From the NCBI GenBank assembly GCA_007115705.1, contig QXEO01000236.1:1172642-1236641 (forward strand): a DNA stretch of 64,000 nt, in the 5' to 3' direction. This stretch comes from Dactylis glomerata (Eukaryota > Streptophyta > Magnoliopsida > Poales > Poaceae). Below are positions 12,038-24,499 of the stretch, piece after piece. The notes under the pieces were generated by a model. That model worked only from the letters and a program-made list of their open reading frames with translations. It ran no database searches and was not told where the DNA came from. Made by a program: the position numbers and the translations under genes. The first letter of the stretch is position 1. Each line of letters starts with the position of its first letter.

Positions 12038-12055
12038 TGGCGCCGTTGCCGGGGA
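12038..12055 (+). other. tRNA-Asp primer binding site next to the Gypsy LTR
   Basis: TGGCGCCGTTGCCGGGGA, identical to the primer site of the Athila element at 31095-31112 and complementary to the 3' end of plant tRNA-Asp. Only about 50 bp of Gypsy internal sequence follow before the truncated gene of element A. Confidence 0.85.
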
Positions 12056-14246
12056 ACTGAAGAAGAAGCTCTGACGTCAACTACATTTTCCCACGTCAAC
12101 TACACGCCAGCAAAACACCAAGCACTATCAAAAATGTCCAAGGTCCCAGAGTACCTATTAATTGCATATAGCGTGTGGTGGTTATCCTTGAAGTAGGGCA
12201 TCATGACCTGTAATTAAAAATAATTTCTTATTAGTTATAGACAAGCAGAACCTATACTTATAAAATTAGGAGAAACAGTTCATGAAACTGGGATGCAAAC
12301 ATTGCTAAAACAAAAACAGAAACAAAAAAAGTTCACATTAACAGATAATGCAGTTCACAAAAATGATCAGAAAGTATTTGTCCTTCACAACAGGAGTCAT
12401 TAACAATATTGAAAAAGAGCAAAAAGAACAAATACCAGTTTTGCCTTAAGAATATTTTCATTTCTCCTGACAAAATGAGGGAACTTTTTTGCCGCATTCT
12501 TCGCATTAAAAGGTGTCCTTGGCAGAGGATTGCTGTTGTCATCACATTGGGTGAATGGAGACATATCAAGAAGATACTGCATATACTCATACAGAAGAAA
12601 CCTAAGTTAGTGGGGATTCCAAAGACATACAGAAACATAGAAAAAAGCTGTAAAAAAAGTATTGACAAACAAGGAGCATGTACAGGAATTGTAAATGGTC
12701 CAAGCAAAACACGCTCCCCGGAATCGAACATATCTTTCATATGTGGGTCATCCTTCCAATATGATATTAGGTAATCCATTATTTCAGCTTCCATCATTTT
12801 GGCACGCCCAAACAACTTGAACATGAAATGTCCATCTATAACAAGAGGGTCATCATTTGGAGATGTGAACATGACAAGTGAATCTCTAGTAAGATTAAAA
12901 GGGAAAATATCAGAAATTGCCAAAAAATATAAAAAGGGAGAAAATAAATAACACTAAAAATACACACATATTAGACAAAAAAACTTACTTCCCATGTTGT
13001 TCCTGGAACTCTTTGCTAAGGATTAAACTCATTAAATGCTTCGCCTTGGGTAACTGCTTGAAATCATGCATGACAAGCTTCTCAACAGGGTCCCTAAGCT
13101 TCTTTGGAACTTTCGTCGGCCTCTTATTTGAAAGGATAGTACCTCCACTAGTAGGTTTCCTAGGTTTCTGAGTTACAAAATCATCACTGCTACCCCTTGA
13201 GCAATCTGGGACAATTTTCGAAGAACGGGTCTTCTTCGACTTCTGCGCTACTGGTGACACAAAATCATCATCATCATCATCATCAAGAGAGATAACACTA
13301 GGAACTACATCACGTGCCGATGCTGGGATGACCTTGCTGCTTAATTTTTTAACAGACGTAAAAATGTGTGCAACATTCTTCTTGGCCTTGCTAACTTGTT
13401 TAGCAAACTGTTCTTCATTAATTATTTGAGCATCAGGTGTGTAAAACTGAGTCTCAAATAAAGCAAAATTATCCTCCTCCAGACCAAGAGGTGGCCCTGT
13501 CACATTAGAAATGAAGTTCAATTAGCAAAAAGAACAAGTTCGTATTAAAAGAAAAGGAAGTTAACATATGTAAGAAACGGAAGTTCAGTAATAGAAATGA
13601 AAAAGGTTCATTAAAGAAACTCAAAAAAGTATATAAGAAAGTTCACTGAATGAAAAAGTTATACGTTAAAATAAACAAATACTACCTGCTTCAACACCCA
13701 GATCTGCTTGTAAATCAATGTTAAAATTCCCAACTGTCAGCCAGCTGTATAGCAACGTCATCCTTATGTTTAGAATGTCTCCTTGCCCAAATGATACCAG
13801 GTTGACACCATCAAAAGAATTCAGTATCTAGAACATGAAGAACCCACAGTCGTGTCTGCGAAAACAAAAAATATATATAAATCTAAGGTATACAGGGAAG
13901 TTAACACATAGAAAAACAATAAAATAAAAAACATAGCAAAAGATGAAAGTTTAATTCATAAGGAACTAAAAAAAGAAGTTCAGTAAACCGAACTATTAAA
14001 GTTCACTTATGACAATGATGCAAACAATATATATATTGTTGCCATAGAGAAATTAGAAGGAACAAATGCAAAGAAACAAACAACAAGAATTATAAAGAAT
14101 TTCTATGTTAGAAAAACGTACGTAGTTTTTTGCTTAGGCACTCTCACGTAATGCATCTGATAATGGTCAATTGATTTCGGCATAAACGTGTTTCCTTTAG
14201 CATCATTAGCTTCTCTCCATAGCTTCTTGATACCATAAGCCATCCC

Positions 14247-14256
14247 AAAAAAAAAA
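14247..14256 (-). other. Homopolymer frameshift in the first protease region
   Basis: A run of A (T on the coding strand) separates two frames that continue the same exon: DPDVQRF ahead of it and FFGMAYGIKKLW after it. A one-base slip in the run explains the break. Confidence 0.6.
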
Positions 14257-17200
14257 CCTCTGAACATCTGGATCATTTGGGCCACGCATAGAATCCAGGA
14301 ATTGAAAGCACTCCAACTTCAGATTTAGAGCCACAACACAAAAATGCCCCACATTTCCTAGAACTGGAGGGTCGGGAGGATCAAATGTGGCGAAAAGAAT
14401 CTGCATAAAAATGCACACAAAGATTAAAAAAGCAAAAAAAAGTTAAACATGAATAAAGAAAAAAGGAAAACAAGAAAATTACAATTTCCTTCTTGTCCAA
14501 ACGCTCTTCAGCACTAAGGCTGAATAGATCCATAAGCACGTTGCTGCCAAAGTTTCCTTCCCATAAATGTCTCTGACATCATTACAACAAATATTAGAAT
14601 AGAAAGGAAAAGATTGGAATGAAACAATAAAAGAACAAAAATAATAAGTAAAAAAGACAATATGAACTTACTAAACAAATGTAAGGAACGATCATCTTTT
14701 CAGAATTCTTGTACTTCTGCCCCCGTAAATAAGTGCCAACAGATACGAAAATTGAGCAAAGCATGCCATTTGGCCAGAAAGCATTAGCAACCTGCCATAT
14801 CGTAGCTTCGCAGTGATTATTTATGAAAAGAACTTCACCACTGCAAACATAAGAAATGAAAAAAGAATGAAAAGTTCAGCTGATATCCAGCACTTAAGAT
14901 GCACATAGACCCAAAAAAATATAAAAAATAATTATAAACACAATCAGAAATTACCTTCTGGGGTGTCTCCTCATCCTGCAAAGTGCGCGATAAACATCCT
15001 TAATCCTTTGCATTGCAGGGACAGCAGAAACACGCGGTGTCAAGAATGCTCTAGTCGAATCTGCCAAAAATAAGGGAAAAATAAATGAAACTCAAATAAA
15101 AAATCAGTGCAAAAACATAAAATAACTACATACGATAAAAGAAAACAAAGGTAGATAATGCATGTATAGGACTAGTGGGGTCTACTAAAAGATGAAGGAA
15201 GTTACAAGTATGTTGGCAATATTTTAAGGGGGAATGCGGATATTTTAATGGGGCATGGGTGGGCAAAAACGAAGTCATCAAAGTTTGTATTTTCATAGAT
15301 CCTTGCCTATATCAGCTGGAGGAGTGCATAGGTCTTGGAAAGATGATTCTGCAGGCATGCACAAATCTTGATATGACGCAGACCTGTCACCAAGATAACC
15401 ACCTGAACATACTGTGCCTCGTTCGGTTGACAAACATTCATTCTGCTTCTCTTCCACGTTGGCAGGAACAGAATCAGGAGCAGCCTCTCCAACATTAGGA
15501 ATTGAATGACTATTTGGCTCCACTTCTTCTGATTTGCTCAAAGATACATTTCTGCCAGCACGATGATCTCCAGGTATACCTGTCTGCATTTCTACTTCTT
15601 TGATGATAGGCAGAACTACAGCTCCTTGGGCAACATCTGCTACATGACTTTTAATGGTATTGGAAACACCAATCAAAGCAGGCTCCTTAGCACCACTAAC
15701 ACTTTGAACACGTGATGATAGTACAGCAGCTGTATCAATATCCAACATATCAGCACTTGTTCCTGTGCTGTTTTTGCTTAACAATTCATCACAAAGATCT
15801 GCTTGTGCATGCACATCTGTAGGACAACCAGCAACGCTTCTATTGTCAACTTCATCTGCACTAGCACAGCCAACATTTGCAAGAGGTGAACTGGCAAGGT
15901 GCAAGCTCGAATCATCATCATCTTCAGTAGCTTTCTGCTCCCCGAACTGCGAGCTAGGTATAATATCATCTTCAAAGCGTCCAGAGTCACCTACGTCAAA
16001 TTCCAAACAATCAACTCCACCACTGTTGTCCTGTGGTGGAGACACAGATGGGGAAACATGTCTTACATACTCAAAACCATGTGCATTGAAATCATCATCT
16101 CCATATTCACAATCATCTTCACCATGATCTTAAGAGGCTTGCTCCTCAGCTTGCCTGGCTTCTTCCTGTTAGAAAAATACAAAAAGAAAGGATATGATCA
16201 ATTGCAAGTTTACGATAGAATAAAACATAAATAAAGTTCAGTCAATGTCAGAAAGAAGTTCAAATTTGATGATAAAAGTAGTACGCTATTAGATTTAAAA
16301 GAAGTTCAGAACAGATATCTCAGTCCAGTATTAGTTTTAATATTCACCTCAGCATCTACAGCTGACTGACCTAGAACTGTATCCTTCTGAATAGGTGATT
16401 TGACATAGCCAGATTCATCTTGCTGCGCCATTTGTCCCACAATATTAGCAGCTTGCCTTTCATATTCACCGCATAGAAGATCTTGCTTCCTGCTAATATC
16501 AGCAAATCCTTTCTGCACAAAAGATAAAGCATTCCTCAAGTTATCGAACACACTACTCTAAAAATCAGAAGCCTCTTTCATAAGCTCAACACTAGGACCA
16601 TGGCCCTCGGGGAAAATACCAGCAATCCTGCTTAAACGATCAGCAGTAGATGGTACAGATCATGAAAAACATCAATTTTTTGCAGGCAATGATCAATCTC
16701 AGCAAGGTAATAAACATCTGGCACCCCATTTCTTGCTGAGGTCGATGAGGGGACCAATGGAACCTGTGAAACCTGCATTCGTTTAGGAGAACTAACTGGA
16801 TGCTCACTTATGTCGTCAACTTGCTGGTCAGGATTCAAAGGGCTAGAACGCGGCTCATCTTCTAGCTAACCAAAATGTGCAGGACTAGACCGGGGCAAGA
16901 GATTTTCAACAGGCAGTGGGTAAGAGTATACAATGTCATTGTGACCTTTCCACTAAAAAACCAAAAAAAAGAAATTATCAAACATTAAACAAAACAAAAT
17001 ATGACATATTCTAAAAATAATGATTAAACTTAAAGTACAAAGCATAAAGACAGAAAAAGGTTCACTCAGATAGATAGTGTGGTTCACTTACCGGTAACTT
17101 CCCGGTCACATATTTTGTAAGATCACTTTTGCCATTCTTGATACGGTCATCGTAGTAGATGGCTCTCAAAGATTTTTCAAGAAGAAAATTAGCCCGTGGA

Positions 17201-17948
17201 TTTCTGCAATCCATGATAGAGTGTTTCCTTGAATTGCATGAGTCAAGATACATATCTACAGGCACAATGCCACATCCTTCAGGGCCGGCCTGTTTGATAT
17301 TGGGATCCTGATATTTCTCAGCAGCTCTTTTCAACTCATCAACAAGAACGTGGCAAAAATCCATTCTAGACATCTTGTTATAATCCATGTCAACGAGCAT
17401 AACAGCTTCCCTCCCAATACGAATTGCAGAGCCGGGGCAGATAAGCTTGTTGTAAAGAATAGCAAAGAAAACCTTCACAGCTAAATCAACTTTTGTTTCA
17501 TCCACAACTAATTCAGCAAGCAAGTTTCAAAGATCTTTCGTCTCAATACTAGCTGTTTTGGCAAAACCTAGTTCTGCCTTGAGCTTTCCAAGTGAATCAT
17601 CATGGCCAGTATCTGATGGCCTCGGAGCTGTATCACCTCCAGCAGGAAACCCAAAGATGTGGTGCACAACATCTCTTATTACAAGCAGACTCTTGCCAGA
17701 CCCACAATCTATCTTCATTGTTGTGGTATCAATCTTCTTCAATAGTAAACACATGAGAGGACGGGACACATTACCATCAAGGATCCAGTCAAACACACAA
17801 CCAAAACCCGCCTCTTTAACTTTTGAACGATGAACTTCCTTGAGCAACTTGACAGCCTCGTTGATTTCACCTAACGAACAACGTACAGTCTGTTGGAACC
17901 GATCTGCGGGGCCATCATCTTCATCATCATCAACATTCTTTCCTTTAC

Positions 17949-17950
<2 letters not shown>

Positions 17951-17998
<48 letters not shown>
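17951..17998 (-). repeat. (TTC)16 microsatellite coding for poly-lysine
   Basis: 48 bp of TTC repeats. On the coding strand of the ULP1-like gene it is (AAG)16, a run of 16 lysines near the start of the third listed exon, next to KKRKRG. This may be an expanded nuclear-localisation-like segment. Confidence 0.9.
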
Positions 17999-19136
17999 AT
18001 AACATCAACATCTTTCACAGCACCTCTCTTCCTCTTCTTAATTGGAGAACCCTAATTTTATAAAAAATAACGTCAAACAAAAAACACAAAGAATTAAAAA
18101 CAAACAAAAAGGTTCAATAAGGTGTAAAAATAAAGACATAGCACCTTTCCAGCAGCAGGTACATAAGCTTCTTCAGCAAACACATCATCATCATCATTGT
18201 CTGGAACATATGTTTCATCAACAATGTGTCGACGCTTCAGAGATTTACTCCCTAATATGGATGCATGATGATCAGAAAGGTTGCTACGCAAGTTGCTACA
18301 CTGTCTTGTAGAAACAATACGAGGACTCCGTCTAGGAGACCTCCCAGCAGGAATTTGTTCTGGTGATGCGCGCGAGAAACTAATCTTGGCAACGGCTAAC
18401 CTAAACTTCTTCTTAGGAGAACCAGGTGTAGAACGTTCTTCTGATGACTTCGCAGGTACATCTAATGGACCACAATCTGCAATCTTCTTTCTAGATGGAT
18501 ACTTGCGGTGATACTTCAACAGTTTCTCATTATGTTCAGCCAACTTAGCAGCTTGTTCTTTATTGTACTTATCTAACTGAGATTGAACATTGTGTTCTTG
18601 TGTCACCTCCTCAGTACCATCAACAGATTGAGATGGTGTGTACTGCAATACTGGTGTGCACTCATCATCAGAATTATTAGGAGCATGTGAACTACCACCA
18701 TCAGGAATCTTCTGCTGAAGAGGCGTGCGATCAAATATAGGACCAGATGATCTATGAACAGACTGAACACAAACACCTCCAACAATAGATGAGGCTCGCA
18801 GAGGCGTATTATCAAACACAGGACCTCCCTGAGGTGAATTACAATCAGGAAAATCTGCCTTCAAAGAATCCAATGTGTCATTAATGTACTCATCGGCTAC
18901 AACAACACAAACAAAAAAGCAAAAATCAGGAAAATTATAAAAGAAAAATAGCAGTTCACATTTATAAATTAAAAAGTTCAAAATACTCATAAGGTGTTGA
19001 CATATGTTTAAAATAATATATGATAGTTATTAATCCATGAAAATTTAAAAAGTCTATGTATACTATACAAAATAACAGTTCACATGAACATTATAACCAG
19101 TTCAGGGGATCAAACAAAAAATGTCCTAACATTACA

Positions 19137-19171
19137 CATATCATATCATATCATATCATATCATATCATAA
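19137..19171. repeat. (ATCAT)n microsatellite
   Basis: About seven perfect copies of a 5-bp unit, in the long first intron or upstream region of the ULP1-like gene. Confidence 0.85.
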
Positions 19172-20605
19172 AAACAATTACCATAATATCAAAAATATTA
19201 GCACTTCGCAACGTATAAAAATGAAGATCACTATCAACAGTAATAAGAATTGACATGTAAAAAAAATTAGTTCTTGTATATATTTGAGTTCAGTTCATGA
19301 GAACACAAAAAAGTAGTTCAAAAAAACAGGTTAAAATAGTTCAGAAAACAAATGACATAAAAATCAGTAGTTAACATAAATTATGAACAACAGTCCAGAA
19401 ATCCATTTTGGTAAGATTTCACATACTTAAAGGTAATCATAATGGCATAAAAAATAGTTTAGAATACATTTAACAGGGGTGCACATATACTGAACAAAAA
19501 GATAGAAACAAACGGATTAAAGAGATCAAATCAGGAAAATAAATGTACTGGAATGTTCCACATATTGCAAGTTCAGATTCTACAAACAAAAAGTTCAGAT
19601 CATAACCACCTATTGACAGTTTTTACCAAATTTGGACTACTGAGAGAAACTACACAAAACAACCGAGCACATATGTTTAACATAAAAACAGTTCACATAA
19701 GTAATGAACACCAGTTCATAAACTAATAGTTAAGATGACATTACACATACATATGTGTTTAAAAAATTCATAATAAGATGGGTAATGATAGTTCACTCAG
19801 TAACAGAGTACCAGTTCAGACTACTGGTATACAATTTTGTTGAGGTGAGAAAATAGTTAAAATCATACATTACAGAACATCACTACCTTGTCGCATAGGA
19901 GAAGACGAATGATTCATAGATGAACTACCAAAGCGAATAACTGCACCGAAAAATAGAACAAACAAAAGAAAGTAGAGAAAATCAGTAACGCAAAAGAAGG
20001 AGAAAGAAAAAGGCATGCATCCTGCGAAAGAAGAATCCGCACAAAGAATAAAATGTAGTCAGAAAAGAGGAATCGCTTCTTGATCCTCCGCCGCCGACCA
20101 ACCATGTTCCCTCAACCACAACACGGGTCGCCGACGGCGAGAGCAGCCTCAACAACTTCCCTTAACCCTAACAAAAAATCGGTAGAGAACTAGCACAAAT
20201 CAGAAGAGATTACCAACACACAGCTACAAAAACAGCGGGAGAAACATTGGAACGGCCGTTCAACCTCTATCCCCCCAGCACCGTGGAGAACAAAGGGAGC
20301 ACTCGACGCCGGCGGCGGTTTCACCCACGCCGACCTTCGCATGCTTTGGTGGGGGAGAGAGAAAGAGGTAAAGCACAAGAGGACAAGAAAAACCCACGGC
20401 TGTGGGAAGGAATGGACACTATACAAAGAGATAGCGGTGTCCACAACACATTAACAACTACCCCACCGGCACTCCATAACAACCGCTGCTAGTTTCGAAA
20501 ATTGAAAAAATTAACCACTCCATATCATGTTAAAAGTAAAAAAGAAAAAGGTGAATAAATAAAAAAATTAAAAAACTAAAAATGTAATCAAGTTATTAAT
20601 GACAG

Positions 20606-20640
20606 TGGGGGGGTCCCCCCAACCCCCCCACCCCCCCTCC
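20606..20640. repeat. G-run/C-run palindrome in element A
   Basis: GGGGGGG TCCCCCC followed by two more C runs, about 620 bp inside the right end of A. The four runs could form a quadruplex or a hairpin. A matching block lies at 62203-62230 in element F, in the same direction relative to the element end. Confidence 0.7.
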
Positions 20641-20725
20641 ACCCACCATACATATGATCTTAGAAAAAGAAAGTTCATACATACTTTTTATGAAGTTCAC
20701 TCAAACCACGCAAAACAAAATGCAT

Positions 20726-20822
20726 CTGGGTCATCTTCAACCTCAGTCCCCTGGGTCATCTTCAACCTCAGTCCCCTGGGTAGTCTTCAACCTCTGTCCT
20801 CTAGGTGGTCTTCAACATCTAC
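20726..20822. repeat. 25-bp tandem repeat, four copies
   Basis: Units begin at about 20726, 20751, 20776 and 20801 (CTGGGTCATCTTCAACCTC type). The last two are diverged. They lie between the ULP1-like gene and the right end of element A. Confidence 0.75.
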
Positions 20823-21216
20823 ATCTGCACCAGAAAAACGCGACCAAAACTACGAAATCAAGTGCCAACAATTACTCTTAGATCCGCCCCCACCCCGTCC
20901 TCCCGGCATCGCAAATCTGGACGAAGGTCTAGAGATCTGCCGCAGTAATAGAAATCACCGACCTCAAATCTAACAAAATCATAAGCTCCAATACAACAAA
21001 TCGAGGTCAAAAAAGTTGGGCGGGTGAATCCGGCGACGTGAAATCCAGAAATCTGCGAAAATGAAGCCCTCGTGTATGAGGGAAGCTTCGCGCATGAATA
21101 CTACAGGTCATGGAACCACATACGCATGAGTCCTTAGGTGCCTCCGCTCGCACAAAATGATGGTTCATATGCATACAAAAAAGAAGTTCACTCTTCGTGT
21201 CCGTGAAAGTTCAGAA

Positions 21217-21257
21217 AGGTTCCTGAATAGTTATTCAGGAACCGGTTCCTGAATAGC
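21217..21257 (-). repeat. Right terminus of element A with palindrome plus half-site repeat
   Basis: On minus: GCTATTCAGGAACCGGTTCC then TGAATAACTATTCAGGAACC. The first 20-odd bases are a near-perfect palindrome centred on ACCGGT, and its left half is then repeated directly. The same architecture, with different bases, marks elements C and F. Confidence 0.75.
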
Positions 21258-21259
21258 AG

Positions 21260-21272
21260 AATATATATATAT
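21260..21272. repeat. AT-repeat junction between elements A and B
   Basis: ATATATATATAT-type tract with the end of A on one side and the TIR of B on the other. It may be the remaining target microsatellite. Confidence 0.8.
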
Positions 21273-21275
21273 TGG

Positions 21276-21320
21276 GTGAGACTATTCTATCATTGATGAC
21301 AGAATAATATTCTGTACATC
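21276..21320 (+). repeat. Left terminal inverted repeat of element B
   Basis: Pairs with 25194-25238 with about three mismatches. Those mismatches (A/G, T/C, C/T) sit inside an internal palindrome (ATTCTATCATTGATGA) and partly preserve its pairing. Confidence 0.82.
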
Positions 21321-21369
21321 TATCCCTTATATAGGGCGTGGCGATGCCCGAACCCAAACTACCTTCATC

Positions 21370-21870
21370 TTCAATCTCCCGCATGCACATTCCCACGATC
21401 TCGCATGCCATTTAATTGCTTGAGCGCGCAGCCTCGGTTCCTTGCCGCTGGCGAGGTGTGCCCACGCGCCGCTCTGTTTCCTGGTAGCCGGCAAGCTGCT
21501 CCCGCAGGCCTCCTTGGTTCCCTTCCATCAGCGAGATGCTCCTGCTCCCCCTCGGTTCCCTGCCGCTGGCGAGCTGCTCCCGCTCTGCCTCGGTTCCCTG
21601 CCATCGATGAGCTGCTCCTGCTCCGCCTGGGTTCCCCGCTGCCGATGGGGTGCTCCCTCACTCCACCTCGAACTCCGCAGCCGGCGAGCTACTCTCGCAC
21701 CGCCTTGATCTCGCGATGGCTTCCAGGTTCCTACTGGCGCAGTCGCATTGGAACTCCGCTCCTTACCGCAAAGAATGGTCCACGCGTGTAGCTAGCCGTT
21801 CATGTGGTATTGCACGCGCTCCTCTGTTCCCTGTCTGCGTCGATTGCATCCATTCTTGTGTGCTGGGTGC
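21370..21870. other. GC-rich segment of element B
   Basis: A locally repetitive C/G-rich stretch with recurring GAGCTGCTCC and GGTTCCCTGCC pieces. It gives open frames on both strands (21405-21791 plus, 21371-21661 minus) that are repeat-driven. It may be a captured promoter or first-exon fragment, but I recognise no protein. Confidence 0.4.
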
Positions 21871-22393
21871 GGTCTGAATTCTTTTCTTTTGGTGAATGGT
21901 ATGCTTCTAGTATGTTGTTTGACTGCCGATAGTGTCTAAACTGCTTCCGATACATTACTGAACTGAGCTACAGCTTTCTCTAGTCGAGATAAATGAAGAG
22001 AATGAATCACGACATCCTGTCCTAATTTCATGTTCTATTTGTGCTTCCACTGTCGGCCTACACTGGAATTCCTTCACGACTCAGCTGATGTGTTCTAGCC
22101 AAATTACTCGCACGATGAGTACTAACAGCGTATGTTGGATATGAATTATGAATACTTACTAGCAAAGCTAGCTAGTTTCTACCTGGATAGAACCACATAC
22201 TCCGTACAAGCTAATCGGTCAGCTGAAAAAACAACTTGCGGAACACGATTTGATTTTTCTCTTCCAGTGAGCTTCTTTGGTTCTTTTTTGATTATTTCCA
22301 CCCATTTGCTACTTGTCTACCGATGGAGTATTGAGGACCTTTATGTTGATTGTTTGCATAAATTGGTCTACACACAACATGCTTGTTCTTATG

Positions 22394-23004
22394 TTTTTTT
22401 TCTTCGAAATGGAGCATCCCTAGCCTCTGCATCAATCGATGCATACGGCGCTTTATTAAACTTATTAAAGGTTCAGCATTATTACAATTCAAGGGTCAGA
22501 AAGAGTGGATACATGAATCAGCCATCTAAAAATACATCGTGACAACTCTAGGCGAAATCTCAACATGTCAATCTTCTGTCAGCCCGCCACCCGAATCGGC
22601 TGTATATATCCTGAGCAACCGTTGCCAAACGGTTGCACCCAATATCCATGTCCCGGCGCTGCTCCGCCGCTTGGAGAAAAGACCACATATGGATCCAGTG
22701 GGTAGCCAAAGGAATAACCTGCAAAAATGATGGAAATTTTGTTTTGTTAAAGATAAAGTCGTTTCGAACATGCCATATGGTCCATAAGATTGCACAGACT
22801 CCCACTCTTATGTTAATTTTCTCTATCTTGATAATACCATTAAGCCAATTACCAAAAAGGTGTGAAATGCTTGTTGGAGGAGTAATATTAAAAGCCATAT
22901 GCACAATTGTCCAAATAATCTTAGCAAAAGGGCACTCAATGAACAGATGTTGTACGTTTTCCTCTTGATCACAGAAACAATAAGTTTTACTCCCTTGCCA
23001 ATTC
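22394..23004 (-). mobile_element. 5'-truncated LINE (L1-type) fragment
   Basis: The minus strand encodes, from its 5' edge, GSKTYCFCDQEENVQHLFIE, then CPFAKIIWTI and a C-terminal tail including LWTIWHVRNDFIFNK. That is the zinc-binding domain found at the end of plant L1-type reverse transcriptases. It ends in an A-rich tail (T run at 22394-22401). A 12-13-bp target duplication CTTGTTCTTATG lies at 22382-22393 and 23005-23016. The RT core is absent through 5' truncation, so it is immobile. It inserted into element B after B formed. Confidence 0.85.
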
Positions 23005-23279
23005 CTTGTTCTTATGTAAAGCTTCGTTGTCTTGCTTTTTACATCTGATATAGATGCACTAGTGTGTCATCGCCTTGGTGTAATTTTCATTTCCAAGATA
23101 TACCTATCATTTTTTTCATGGAAATCATACGATGATATTACACCTTTTATTCGATGATTTGCATTGTTCATCTAAGGAACAGAAAAATTGATCACTAAAA
23201 TTAAAAATGAGTTAAATGGTTGAAGTTAAAAGTAAGTCGTGCAATTTGTAGCATCTAAGCAGTATATTAAAAAATAAAT

Positions 23280-24245
23280 ATCATGAAGGGAAGTACAACA
23301 TTGTAGTTGTATCATCGCGAAGTATAAAGACTTAATCCGAGAAGTACACACTTCATTTCTAGAAATACAAAGACTCGCCGAACTGTAAAAAAATTATTAA
23401 TGCCAGGATGTACACATGGTGATAATGGAAAGTACATACGACAACGATGGAAGTACAAAGGTTCATCTTTGGGAAGTACATAGTTCTCTGCAAAGTATTG
23501 TAAAATAATAAAATCATCCACAAAATGTAGGAAGTACATGTACAAAATATATGTCATGACGGTAAGTTTAACATTGTGATGGAGGGAAGTACACACCATT
23601 AAGAACAAGAAGTAAAGATATTCGGTTTAGGGAAATACGCGATCCCTCTTAATTTTGAATTAAAAAAATAACTACCATGATTAGAAGTACAACATTGTGA
23701 GGCAGGGAAGTACAGGCTAGTAAAATAAATAAGTATAGATATCTAGTTGAGGGAAGTACACACAGTTTCTCATAATTTTGCATGTAAAATAACGGGAAGG
23801 GAAGTACACACCAGTACGAACGAGAATTATAGATATCTAGTATAGGGAGTATGGACGGTCCCTCGTAAATATATGCAAAAAATAACTTTCATAACAGGAA
23901 GTACAACAATGTGATGACCAAAAGTACACAACAGTAAGAACAAGAAGTATGTATACTTAGTTTAGGGAAGTATACGGTCCCTCGTAATTTTGTAATGAGT
24001 CATGATGGAAAATAAAATATGATAATAGAGGGAAGTACAATATTATGATGGAGAGAAGTACAACATAATAACGGAGGGAAGTACAACATGACTAGGGAGG
24101 GAAGTACAATATTATGACGATGGAACCGAAAGAACACGGTAAAATAAACTTACCATTGTTTTAGTGAAAAGTTCTTGAAACACCGTTGGGAAGTACAAAC
24201 ACGTATAACAAAGAAGTACGAGATATGCATCCTAGGAAGTACGAA
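23280..24245. repeat. AAGTAC motif array of element B
   Basis: About 20 copies of AGTAC, mostly within GGAAGTACA, at irregular spacing (typically 20-60 bp), often followed by ACATTGTGATG-like text. It is noncoding. The corresponding part of element C carries TGAACT instead. Confidence 0.75.
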
Positions 24246-24499
24246 AACTCTGTTTTCTCGGGACGGACATATAACATGCAAATCATATCGTTTTAACCTC
24301 CGATCGCCTCTATAGTACGTACAAATGATTTGCATGGTAGAACAAAACTTTAATTTTATTACTTTTTGCTTTCCATGATGAATCAAATAGTAAAATTTCT
24401 CAATTTCAAATTGTTTACTTGCGAACAACACAAATCATACGAAGTTAAAACTATATAAATTAATCTTTAACTATAAAGAATTTGTGAAAATATTATGAA

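Larger units (their letters stand above)
12110..19940 (-). pseudogene. Decayed multi-exon gene with two ULP1-like (C48) protease regions
   Basis: Minus-strand exons joined by GT/AG sites keep phase: 19940-19887, 18896-18145, 18051-17092, 16952-16348, about 16165-15295, 15063-14956, 14843-14672, 14575-14482, 14403-14122, 13855-13686, 13509-12988, 12883-12684, 12567-12437, and 12199 to the break. The first protease region has His in GHFCVVALN (14344-14346), Asp in FQFLDSM (14293-14295) and Cys in HDCGFFMF (13846-13848). An Asp/Lys-rich linker follows, then a second region with VIDGHFMFKLFG, His in NHHTLYAINRY and Asp in LDIFDSA, truncated before its Cys. Breaks: in-frame stops at 17527, 16866, 16558, 16130 and 13828, and frameshifts near 16660 and 14247-14256. 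ULP1 proteases cut SUMO from proteins; transposon-borne copies have unknown roles. Exon 5 and the first exon are uncertain. Confidence 0.7.
12056..21259 (-). mobile_element. Element A: ULP1-gene-bearing TIR element, left end missing
   Basis: The right end (read on minus from 21257) is GCTATTC, a half-site, ACCGGT, the inverted half-site, GAAT, then CTATTC and the half-site again; it abuts an AT repeat. Inside lies a minus-strand multi-exon gene with two ULP1-like regions. Intergenic and intron sequence is studded with AGTTCA/GTTCAC (more than 30 copies), while exons largely lack it. No matching left terminus exists: the last exon breaks off at about 12110 against Gypsy sequence. No transposase is visible. 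Transposons that carry ULP1-like genes (Kaonashi or KI-MULEs) are known in plants, so a Mutator-like identity is my best guess. Confidence 0.65.

Noticed and set aside
22132..22542. 136-codon frame overlapping the LINE boundary
   Set aside because: It crosses the LINE poly-A junction at 22394 and mixes two sequences; no homology.
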